Origin: an uncultured Gallionellaceae bacterium
Lineage (GTDB): Bacteria > Pseudomonadota > Gammaproteobacteria > Burkholderiales > Sulfuricellaceae
DNA: 6,576 bases
NCBI GenBank assembly: GCA_937873435.1
Contig: CALMWM010000001.1
Span: 1-6,576 of the forward strand
Reading direction: 5' to 3'
A program made the translations under genes and the position numbers. Within the stretch, counting starts at the first letter, position 1. Each line of letters begins with the position of its first letter. Below, piece by piece: positions 1-6,576 of this stretch. The notes beneath the pieces were generated by a model. The model was not told where the DNA came from. It searched no databases and worked only from the letters and a program-made list of their open reading frames with translations.

Positions 1-112
1 GTTGGGCGGAATCGGCGTCGAGCGGGCTTGGCAGCGTGCATGAGGCTATCCATATACACGCCAAAATATGTCACCAACGGGGTTTTGTTTCAAGCTGGTT
101 CTACTTTGCATC

Positions 113-131
113 TTATCAAAATAATTGATAA
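113..131. promoter_or_regulatory. AT-rich palindrome, possible operator/promoter of the DUF3124 gene
   Basis: Two perfect 7-bp inverted arms, TTATCAA (113-119) and TTGATAA (125-131), flank a 5-base AATAA spacer. The element lies in the AT-richest part of an otherwise GC-rich window, about 110 bases before the start codon of the downstream gene. The hexamer AATAAT (120-125) in its centre matches the sigma-70 -10 consensus at five of six positions, but I see no convincing -35 at the right distance. A dimeric regulator binding here would cover such a promoter. The half-sites are in the opposite order to an FNR box (TTGAT-N4-ATCAA), and an IHF match has one mismatch, so I assign no regulator. The symmetry is seen directly; its function is inferred. 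Confidence 0.3.
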
Positions 132-175
132 AGGCTAGGGGCGGCTGCCGCTGCGCAAGCCCTGTAGCGATTGTC

Positions 176-194
176 GCGGGAGAGTAAATCCCGC
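176..194 (+). other. Short GC hairpin in the leader of the DUF3124 gene
   Basis: GCGGGA (176-181) pairs perfectly with TCCCGC (189-194) across a 7-base loop, GAGTAAA. No T-tract follows, so it does not look like an intrinsic terminator. If transcription starts near the palindrome at 113-131, this hairpin would form in the 5' untranslated leader about 45 bases before the start codon. It could also be chance in GC-rich DNA. Confidence 0.25.
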
Positions 195-230
195 AGTAAT
201 GCTAAACTGGCAACTGTTAATTATTTTTCC

Positions 231-234
231 AGGG
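231..234 (+). promoter_or_regulatory. Ribosome binding site that decides the DUF3124 start
   Basis: AGGG lies five bases before the ATG at 240. This supports 240 rather than the upstream in-frame TTG at 171, which would put 23 polar residues before a well-formed signal peptide. Confidence 0.55.
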
Positions 235-239
235 TGCGC

Positions 240-731
240 ATGAAATCACCTAACAAGTTCCGATCCTTGATACTGGCGATGCTTCTTGCCGCAGCGACAA
301 CGGCAAATGCGGTTGAGCCGGAATTATCCAAAGGGCAAACGCTGTATCTGCCAATCTATTCCCATATCTGGCATGGCGACCGTAACGCCAAGGGCTACCC
401 TCTGAAAAGCCAGGTTTCCGTGCTGGTCAGCATCCGCAATACGGATATGAAGAACCCGATTCGCATTCTTTCCGCGCGCTATTTCGATACCGCCGGCAAG
501 CCCATGAAAGAGTACGTCGCCGCCGCGAAAACCATCCCGCCGATGGGTACGTTTGAGCTATACGTCGAGCGTAAGGAGTCGGAGGGCGGTTCGGGGGCAA
601 ACTTCATCATTGCGTGGGAAGCCAGCGCCCCAGCTAATCTTCCCGTTGTCGAGGCTGTTCACGCCGACATACAGGGGCACCGCACGCTTTCCTTTATTAC
701 TGACGGGCGTCCCATCCGCAGCGATAATTAA
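240..731 (+). CDS. Exported DUF3124 family protein, function unknown
   Basis: This encodes 163 residues from the ATG at 240. Residues 1-24 form a classic Sec signal peptide: a basic start (MKSPNKFR), a hydrophobic stretch (LILAMLLAAA) and an A-N-A cleavage site before VEPE. There is no lipobox Cys and no other membrane segment, so the mature protein of about 139 residues is probably periplasmic or secreted. The body matches my memory of DUF3124: a TLYLPIYSHIWHGDR segment (residues 34-48), SIRNTD (64-69), GGSGANF (116-122) and VEAV (137-140). Alternating hydrophobic residues suggest a mostly beta fold, and the mature part has no cysteine. No function is established for the family as far as I know. 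The gene stands alone, converges on the Kor operon, and has visibly lower GC than the operon, which may mean separate ancestry. Family assignment is fairly sure; the role is unknown. Confidence 0.85.
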   Translation: MKSPNKFRSLILAMLLAAATTANAVEPELSKGQTLYLPIYSHIWHGDRNAKGYPLKSQVSVLVSIRNTDMKNPIRILSARYFDTAGKPMKEYVAAAKTIPPMGTFELYVERKESEGGSGANFIIAWEASAPANLPVVEAVHADIQGHRTLSFITDGRPIRSDN

Positions 732-767
732 GCCCCATCAGACGGTGCCTGCCATGCAATTCACAGG

Positions 768-1301
768 CTAGGAGTAGTTTGCCGCCAGCTTGACGTAATG
801 CGCGGCGGAATAGGCGAAATGCGCCAGTTCTTCCTCGGTCAGCGCGCGCAGCAGCTTGGCCGGACGGCCCAGGTACAGGTGGCCGCTCAGCAGCACCTTG
901 CCTTCCGGCACCAGGCTGCCGGCACCGAGCAGCACGCGCGGTTGCAGTACGGCCTTGTCCATCACGATGGAACCCATCCCGATCAGGCATTCGTCGCCGA
1001 TTTCGCAGCCGTGCAGGATCACGTTGTGGCCTATCGTGACCCGCGCCCCGATACGCAGCGGCCCGCCCTCGGGGTTTTCCGGGCGGCGGTGGCTGACGTG
1101 CAGGGTGCACAAATCCTGGATATTGCTGTCGTCGCCGATGCGGATCAGGTTCACGTCGCCGCGGATCACCGTATTGCACCACACCGAAGCCCGTTCGCCG
1201 ATCGCCACGTCGCCGATGATCTGGGCACTAGGGTGGATGTAGGCGGAGGCGGCGATTTGCGGGGCTATGCCCTGATAGGGGGCGATGTTGGCGGCGGGCA
1301 T
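768..1301 (-). CDS. Gamma-class carbonic anhydrase-like protein (YrdA/PaaY type)
   Basis: This encodes 177 residues, close to the usual 175-185 for the bacterial YrdA/PaaY type. Hexapeptide-repeat signatures (such as IGDVAIGERASVW and IGDECLIGMGSIV) predict a left-handed beta-helix that forms a trimer with metal sites between subunits. The three metal-binding histidines are present: H68 in the CTLHV segment, and H92 and H97 in GHNVILH. R47 and D49 (IRGD) and Q62 match the conserved Arg, Asp and Gln of the Methanosarcina Cam enzyme. The acidic loop carrying Cam's catalytic glutamates is absent, as is usual in this subgroup, so hydration activity is plausible but not assured. The ATG is two bases after the NuoF-like stop (TAA-CC-ATG) with no clear Shine-Dalgarno, so translation probably depends on coupling. 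It is the last gene of the operon; supplying or removing CO2/bicarbonate for the 2-oxoacid oxidoreductase is an inferred role. Confidence 0.9.
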   Translation of the reverse strand: MPAANIAPYQGIAPQIAASAYIHPSAQIIGDVAIGERASVWCNTVIRGDVNLIRIGDDSNIQDLCTLHVSHRRPENPEGGPLRIGARVTIGHNVILHGCEIGDECLIGMGSIVMDKAVLQPRVLLGAGSLVPEGKVLLSGHLYLGRPAKLLRALTEEELAHFAYSAAHYVKLAANYS

Positions 1302-1303
1302 GG

Positions 1304-2548
1304 TTAGCGTAGCGCTTGGCGGTACTCGTTGTGGAAATGGCGGAACGAGCTGTCCAGCAGTTGCACGGTACCGCTGATCAGGTGACAGCGGCCGCTGCCG
1401 GGCAGCAGTGCGCAGAGGTTCTCCAGGGTGTCGAGGTCGGCGGCGGTGCCGCGCCCAGTGTCGATGCGATCCAGCAGGCGGCTCATGGTGGCGGTGCCGA
1501 CCTTGCAGGAATTGCACTGGCCGCACGAGGAATGGGCGAAGAAGCGCATGTATTCGGCGACGCGCTTGACGATGCCGGTGCCTTCGGAGACCACGATCAT
1601 CGCTCCGGTTCCCAGGCTGCCGCCGCAGGCGCGCAGCGAGTCGAAATCCAGACCGACATCGAGATTGACCGGGGTCAGCAGGCTGCATGAAGGGCCACCG
1701 GTAAACACCGCCTTGAGCGGCTTGCCGGAGAGCAGGCCGCCGCCGTGTTCGAAGATCAGTTCGCGCAGCGTGGTGCCCATCGGTAGCTCGTAGACACCCG
1801 GATGCAGCACGTCGCCGCTCAGCGAATAGAGCTTGGTGCCGGTGCCGGGGGCTTTGCCGAGGCTGCGGAACCACTCGGCGCCATGCACGACGATGTGCGG
1901 CACGTGCGCCAGGGTTTCCACGTTGTTGATCAGGGTCGGGCAGCCGTGCACGCCGGCCTGGGCCGGGTAGGGGGGCTTGCCGCGCGGGAACGGAAAGCCG
2001 CCTTCAACCCAGGAGATTGCCGCGGTTTCCTCGCCGCCGATGTAATGTCCCGACGCCGGCCGCAAGCTCAACTCCAGCGTCCGGCCCAGCGCCTTCGACG
2101 CCTGGGCGAGCCGTTCCGAAGCGTGCCATTGCGCGATTGCCGCGTCGACTGCCGCCAGCGATTGCTTGAGGTCGGGGTTGACGTAAAACACCACACGGTT
2201 GGCGCCGACCGCCAGGGCCGCCACCAGCGCGCCTTCGATCACCTGGTGCGGGGTTTCCTCCAGCAGCATACGATCCTTGAAAGTGCCCGGCTCGTCCTCG
2301 TTGCCGTTGACGATCAGGTATTTATCCGGCTTAGGCAGTTCGGCGGCCACCGCCTCCCATTTGCGCCATACTGTGAAGCCGCTGCCGCCCATGCCGCGCA
2401 AATCCGCCTCGCGGATCGCTACGCGCACGCCGGCGGGGTCTTGCGCGGCGCGCGCCAGGGCCTGGCCGCCGCCCGCAGCGGCCCAGCGCGCCATATCGGC
2501 GCCGACGCGCCGCTCGGGGTGAAGCAGGATGCTGGTTAACGGTTCCAT
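1304..2548 (-). CDS. NuoF-like NADH-binding FMN/[4Fe-4S] oxidoreductase subunit
   Basis: This encodes 414 residues of the NuoF/Nqo1/HydB family, which takes hydride from NADH onto FMN and passes electrons to an N3-type [4Fe-4S] cluster. In order: a glycine-rich loop RGMGGSGF (51-58); NGNEDEPGTFKDR (81-93), matching the family's NADExEPGTxKDR; YIGGEETA (169-176); NNVET (208-212); and the cluster motif C342-x2-C345-x2-C348 with C388 about 40 residues later. The loop usually reads GRGGAGFPTG; here Met replaces Arg, and TVW replaces PTG. Asn83 replaces a usual Asp beside the retained Glu84. There is no fused or neighbouring NuoE, no NuoG, and no C-terminal ferredoxin domain, so this is not part of complex I. 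The ATG at 2548 lies inside the end of the flavoprotein gene (13-nt overlap) with GAAGGG three bases upstream. It probably supplies the NAD(H) site for the flavoprotein/iron-sulfur pair or for KorAB. Confidence 0.85.
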   Translation of the reverse strand: MEPLTSILLHPERRVGADMARWAAAGGGQALARAAQDPAGVRVAIREADLRGMGGSGFTVWRKWEAVAAELPKPDKYLIVNGNEDEPGTFKDRMLLEETPHQVIEGALVAALAVGANRVVFYVNPDLKQSLAAVDAAIAQWHASERLAQASKALGRTLELSLRPASGHYIGGEETAAISWVEGGFPFPRGKPPYPAQAGVHGCPTLINNVETLAHVPHIVVHGAEWFRSLGKAPGTGTKLYSLSGDVLHPGVYELPMGTTLRELIFEHGGGLLSGKPLKAVFTGGPSCSLLTPVNLDVGLDFDSLRACGGSLGTGAMIVVSEGTGIVKRVAEYMRFFAHSSCGQCNSCKVGTATMSRLLDRIDTGRGTAADLDTLENLCALLPGSGRCHLISGTVQLLDSSFRHFHNEYRQALR

Positions 2549-4131
2549 ATGCCCTTCGCTGCGTAGTCCGGCAGGATTTGCGGCGCCCGCTGGGTCAGCG
2601 GCATTCCGGCCAGGGTCAGGGCGCGGCGCGCCTGGTTGACGTGTTCGAGGGTGACTTTTTTCGGCCCGCGGTCGTGTTCGGAGATCGCCGCCACGCCGGC
2701 CCGTCGTCCGAAGCTGATGATGTCCAGCAGCGCGTTGCCCATGATCCGGTTGCGTCCGTGGATGCCGCCCGCCAGCTCGCCGACCGCGAAGAGGCCGGGC
2801 ACGGTGGTGGCGCCGTTGACGTCGATGACCACGCCGCCGTTCTGGTAGTGCAGGGTCGGGTGGATCAGCAGCGGTTCGCTGCGCGGGTCGATGCCCGACA
2901 TCTGGGTGCGCGCCAGTAGCTTGGGAAACTGGCGTTCCAGCATTCCCGGCTGGGAGCGCTCCAGGCGCGGGGTGTCGAGCCATACCCCGACCCGCCCGTC
3001 GTCGACGCGGATGCCGCGCCCCTCGGCGCATTCGCGCAGGATCGCCGCGCACACGATGTCGCGCGGCAGTAGTTCGTCGACGAAACGCTGGCCGGCGGCA
3101 TTCAGCATCAGCGCGCCGGCGGCGCGCACCCCTTCGGTGACCAGCTTGCCCGACAGGTAGGGCGGATGCACCAGGCCGGTAGGGTGGTACTGGAAGGAAT
3201 CGAGATCGCGCAGCTGCGCGCCGATGCGGTACGCCAGCACCAGGCCGTCGCCGGTCGCGCCGAGATGGTTGGAGGTGGGGAAATTGTTCAAGTGCAGGCG
3301 TCCCAGCCCGCCGGTGGCGAGAATCACCGAATGGGTGCGGACGATGCGGAAGCGACCGTCGAGCAGCGAGGTGAATACCGCGCCTACGCATTTCTGGCCG
3401 CGTTCGTTGGACAATAGCTCGACCGCCGGGCTGTGTTCCCAGACCTCGATGCCGCGGTGCTGGATCACCGCTTCGCGCAGCACCCGCATCATTTCCAGCC
3501 CGGTGTAATCGCGGCAGTGCATGATGCGCGCGGCGCTCATGCCGCCCGCCTTGCGGGTATGCAGGTCGCCGCTGGCGGTCTGTTCGAACTGCATCCCCTC
3601 CTCGATCAGCCAGCGGATCACTTCCGGGCCGTCCTGCGCCATCGCCGAAACCAGCTCCGGGTCGCCGGCATGGTGGCCGCCGCGCAGGGTGTCCTGGATA
3701 TGGCGCTGGATCGAGTCGTCCGGCTCGATGGCGGCCTGGATGCCGCCTTCCGCCATCACCGTGTTGCTGTCGCCGAGGCGCAGCTTGGTGACCAGCAGCA
3801 CCCGGGCGCCGCGCCCGGCAGCCGCCAGCGCCGCAGCGCAACCCGCGCCGCCGCCGCCGATGATCAGCACGTCGGTATCGGTTACCGGCGCGCCGGCCAG
3901 GTCGGCTTCGTCGATGAAGGCCTCGGCTTGCAGTTGTTGCGCCAGTTCGCGCTGGCAGTTTTCGCCGGCATTGGCGCCCACCGCCAGCTTGACCACGCTG
4001 CTGCGCAGGTGGTCGGGATGGAAGGCGTTGAGCAGGGTATCCGGGTCGGCCAGTTCGGGCGGCGCGGCGAGCTCGCTATCGACTCGGTAGAGGGCGCGGG
4101 CTTGCGCCAGGGGCGTGCCGCCGTTACTCAT
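2536..4131 (-). CDS. Fumarate reductase/succinate dehydrogenase-type flavoprotein, soluble and atypical
   Basis: This encodes 531 residues. Residues 1-85 are an N-terminal extension absent from classical FrdA/SdhA. The FAD Rossmann motif GGGGAG is at 92-97. The dicarboxylate-site residues known from E. coli FrdA are all present: H316 (HPTG), T332/E333 with R336 (TEGVR), R357 (PRD), H428 (HYxxGG) and R462 (NR). TGDG is at 293-296. Two differences stand out. The His that covalently holds FAD in FrdA/SdhA (SHT motif) is Asn123 here (SNTVMAEGG), so FAD is probably not covalently bound. Only about 50 residues follow the FGRRAG segment, so most of the C-terminal helical domain of FrdA is missing. 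The ATG at 4131 overlaps the iron-sulfur gene by 8 nt, with no clear Shine-Dalgarno. Likely reaction: fumarate/succinate interconversion. L-aspartate oxidase (NadB) is an alternative, less likely given the adjacent FrdB-like partner and the HYxxGG segment. Confidence 0.82.
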   Translation of the reverse strand: MSNGGTPLAQARALYRVDSELAAPPELADPDTLLNAFHPDHLRSSVVKLAVGANAGENCQRELAQQLQAEAFIDEADLAGAPVTDTDVLIIGGGGAGCAAALAAAGRGARVLLVTKLRLGDSNTVMAEGGIQAAIEPDDSIQRHIQDTLRGGHHAGDPELVSAMAQDGPEVIRWLIEEGMQFEQTASGDLHTRKAGGMSAARIMHCRDYTGLEMMRVLREAVIQHRGIEVWEHSPAVELLSNERGQKCVGAVFTSLLDGRFRIVRTHSVILATGGLGRLHLNNFPTSNHLGATGDGLVLAYRIGAQLRDLDSFQYHPTGLVHPPYLSGKLVTEGVRAAGALMLNAAGQRFVDELLPRDIVCAAILRECAEGRGIRVDDGRVGVWLDTPRLERSQPGMLERQFPKLLARTQMSGIDPRSEPLLIHPTLHYQNGGVVIDVNGATTVPGLFAVGELAGGIHGRNRIMGNALLDIISFGRRAGVAAISEHDRGPKKVTLEHVNQARRALTLAGMPLTQRAPQILPDYAAKGIWNR

Positions 4132-4783
4132 GGCTGTCGGGGGACGCCTGTCCCAGCAAACGTTCTTTGCGCTGCTCTTCCAGACGCTGGATCAGGTTGG
4201 GCGGGCGCAGGCGGAAATGGGCGCTGACCCGGCGGCAAAACAGTCCTACATGCGCCGGTGCGATCTGCTCCGGGCAGGCGCTGTCGCACAGGTCGCACAT
4301 CACGCATTCGAGGAACATTTCGCCGGCATCGCGGAAATGTCCCGCAGCCGCCAGGTTGATCGCGCTTTCGACATCGATGCCCTTGGGGCAGGAACGCACG
4401 CAGCCGTGGCAATGGCGGCAGTGGGAGGCTTCCGGGAAAATTTCGTGGAAGCGCGCCAGGTTGTTCCAGCTGTCGGTGAATTCGCTGATTTCGTAGTGAT
4501 GCTTGGGGGTTGCCTGCGGCGGCAAAAATACCGCCTCGATGCCTTCTTCGACGAAGGTCTGGCAGGCGAGATCCACCGTCACTTCCTTGCCGCGCCGCAG
4601 CAGCACGCGGCACGAGCCGCACACGCTTTCGAGGCAGCTGACCCCGGTCACGCGCGGCACGCCGCCGTGCCAGGCGGCCTCGACCAGCGTCATGGCGGGG
4701 CGCGCGGCAACCGCGATCCCGTTGATGGTCAGGTTGACGGCTGGCTGGCTGTCGCCGGTAGCCGCGGCGGGTGTCGAGGTCAC
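4124..4783 (-). CDS. FrdB/SdhB-like iron-sulfur protein with [2Fe-2S] and two [4Fe-4S] motifs
   Basis: This encodes 219 residues. The N-terminal half is a plant-type ferredoxin domain with [2Fe-2S] ligands C50-x4-C55-x2-C58 and C74. The C-terminal half has two ferredoxin motifs, C122-x2-C125-x2-C128-x3-C132-Pro and C160-x2-C163-x2-C166-x3-C170-Pro. Classical SdhB/FrdB carries one [4Fe-4S] and one [3Fe-4S]; here both motifs are complete, so two [4Fe-4S] clusters are predicted, as in HdrC-like and thiol:fumarate-reductase-type proteins. The start is GTG, sharing a GTGA overlap with the korB stop; the next Met (M31) would cut into the ferredoxin fold, so GTG is preferred. No SdhC/D-type membrane gene is adjacent, which suggests a soluble complex. 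It probably wires the flavoprotein encoded immediately downstream to the NuoF-like subunit or to ferredoxin/KorAB. The family is clear; the partners are inferred from gene order. Confidence 0.87.
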   Translation of the reverse strand: MTSTPAAATGDSQPAVNLTINGIAVAARPAMTLVEAAWHGGVPRVTGVSCLESVCGSCRVLLRRGKEVTVDLACQTFVEEGIEAVFLPPQATPKHHYEISEFTDSWNNLARFHEIFPEASHCRHCHGCVRSCPKGIDVESAINLAAAGHFRDAGEMFLECVMCDLCDSACPEQIAPAHVGLFCRRVSAHFRLRPPNLIQRLEEQRKERLLGQASPDSHE

Positions 4784-5663
4784 GGGCGCGACAGGTCGAT
4801 GATCTTGCGCAGATCGTAATCCGGACCGCCGCCGGCCTGACGCACCAAGGCGGCCATGCTCTCGTCGAGTGTCGGGCGCTCCTGGCGGAACAGCAGGCCT
4901 ACCGGGGTGCGGCCGGTCTTGTGTCCCATGTTTACCACATGCATCGCGGCGTCGATGTCGCCGACGTCGTGGCTCTCCGGCACTTCATCGGCGGCACCCT
5001 TGAAGGATTTTGCATCGTCGATCATGTTGAAGGTGGGGCACTGGCTCATCACGCTGATGAAAGAGAAGCCGCGATGCTCCATGCCGTCCTTGATCAGCTG
5101 CGCGGTCATTTTCACGTTGGTGGCCAGCGTCTGGGCGACGAAGCTCGCACCGTAGGTGAGCATGTAGAGGATCGGGTCCATCGGTTCCTCGACGCCGCCG
5201 TAAGGCGTGGTATACGCCTTCAGTTGGCGCTGCGAGGTGGGCGAAACCTGGCCCTTGGTCAGGCCGTAGATGCGGTTGTCCATCAGCACGTAGGTCATGT
5301 TGATGTTCTTGCGCGCCAGGTGGGGCATGTGGCCGCCGCCGATCGAGAAGCCGTCGCCGTCGCCGCCGTTGACCAGGATCGCCAGGTCGGGACGTGCCAG
5401 CTGCACGCCGGTCGCTACCGGGCCCGCACGTCCGTGCAGGGTATGCATCTTGTAGGAACGAACGAAATACGGCAGGCGCGAGGAGCAGCCGATGCCGGAA
5501 ATATTCACCAGGTAGTTGGGATCGACGCCGATTTCGGCCAGCGCCCGGTACATGCTGGTCAGCACGCCGTGGTCGCCGCAACCCGGACACCAGAACGGTT
5601 TGGCTTCGGTCTTGTAGTCCTTGGTCTCAAGTTCGACCTTGTGCAGATGGGTCTGGGCGCAAC

Positions 5664-5667
<4 letters not shown>
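4780..5667 (-). CDS. korB: 2-oxoacid (probably 2-oxoglutarate):ferredoxin oxidoreductase, beta subunit
   Basis: This encodes 295 residues. It is the thiamine-diphosphate and [4Fe-4S] subunit that, with alpha, interconverts a 2-oxoacid + CoA and an acyl-CoA + CO2 with ferredoxin. The predicted cluster ligands are C27 and C30 (WCPGCGDHG), C61 (GIGCSSRLP) and C210 (SQCPTFN); this spacing matches characterised two-subunit archaeal enzymes. The thiamine-diphosphate/Mg2+ motif begins at GDGDGFSIGGGH (102-113) and ends at N131 in LMDNRIYGLTKGQ. YGLTKGQxSPTS favours 2-oxoglutarate over pyruvate in my reading. The ATG at 5667 was chosen over an upstream in-frame ATG at 5727 because it overlaps the korA stop (ATGA) and has a strong AAGGAG eight bases upstream. 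It is cytoplasmic. The enzyme class is near certain; substrate preference is less sure. Confidence 0.88.

Positions 5668-6576
<909 letters not shown>

Noticed and set aside
1..45. Possible end of an upstream gene (frame 2 stop at 41-43) or start of a divergent gene (minus-strand ATG at 53 or 41)
   Set aside because: GC content falls after about base 45, which hints at a coding boundary, but so few codons are visible that neither strand nor family can be decided.
141..151. GCGG-CTG-CCGC mini-hairpin as a regulatory element
   Set aside because: A 4-bp stem in GC-rich DNA is expected by chance, and nothing around it supports a function.
747..768. Inverted repeat GCCTG/CAGGC in the convergent gap between the DUF3124 gene and the carbonic anhydrase gene, as a possible bidirectional terminator
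   Set aside because: Only a 5-bp stem with a 12-base loop and no T-tract on either side; one arm runs into the carbonic anhydrase stop codon. Too weak to annotate.
768..1874. Longer 368-codon reading of the carbonic anhydrase frame
   Set aside because: The extra N-terminal part is an out-of-frame reading of the NuoF-like gene. The hexapeptide-repeat protein starts naturally at the ATG at 1301.
1802..2539. Long plus-strand open frames opposite the operon, for example 1802-2539, 3433-4227 and 4771-5736
   Set aside because: They mirror well-recognised minus-strand genes, have skewed composition and no recognisable domains. This is expected in GC-rich DNA.
2536..2548. The short flavoprotein C-terminus as a sign of frameshift
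   Set aside because: The NuoF-like start sits neatly inside its last codons with a ribosome binding site, as at the other coupled junctions, and no leftover FrdA C-terminal domain is readable in another frame downstream.
1304..3841. An 845-codon open frame on the minus strand suggesting a giant fusion upstream of the NuoF-like gene
   Set aside because: Its first 430 or so residues are Arg/Pro/Ala-rich out-of-frame readings of the flavoprotein gene. Only the part from the ATG at 2548 resembles a real family.

Overview
The window is GC-rich bacterial DNA. The codon use, the tightly packed genes and the gene types suggest a proteobacterium, probably a betaproteobacterium of the Gallionellaceae/Nitrosomonadales/Rhodocyclaceae kind. 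That placement is inferred from general family knowledge and was not tested by a search.

Layout. Bases 1-239 are an AT-richer upstream region. It holds a 19-bp palindrome and a small GC hairpin, and leads into one plus-strand gene (240-731) for an exported DUF3124-type protein of unknown function. A 36-base gap separates this gene from a convergent minus-strand operon that fills the rest of the window (768-6576) and continues past the right edge. In transcription order the operon encodes: the 2-oxoacid:ferredoxin oxidoreductase alpha subunit (KorA-like, C-terminal half only), the beta subunit (KorB-like), a fumarate-reductase-type iron-sulfur protein with one [2Fe-2S] and two [4Fe-4S] motifs, a fumarate-reductase/succinate-dehydrogenase-type flavoprotein, a stand-alone NuoF-like NADH/FMN/[4Fe-4S] subunit, and a gamma-class carbonic anhydrase. 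Four junctions overlap (4, 4, 8 and 13 nt) and the last has a 2-nt gap, so the genes are almost certainly co-transcribed and translationally coupled.

How they may work together (inference). The KorAB pair interconverts 2-oxoglutarate + CoA and succinyl-CoA + CO2, using ferredoxin. The FrdA/FrdB-like pair keeps the residues of the dicarboxylate (fumarate/succinate) site but has no membrane-anchor gene beside it, and the histidine that normally binds FAD covalently is replaced by Asn. The NuoF-like protein can provide an NAD(H) site and has no NuoE partner here. A soluble NADH-linked fumarate reductase is known from the reductive TCA cycle of Hydrogenobacter thermophilus. This cluster could be a compact analogue that joins fumarate/succinate, NADH and a ferredoxin-dependent CO2-fixing or CO2-releasing step, with the carbonic anhydrase handling CO2/bicarbonate. 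The alternative is that the flavoprotein, iron-sulfur protein and NuoF form an electron-transfer module that moves electrons between KorAB and NAD(H). The individual families are known; the notable point is their combination in one coupled operon.
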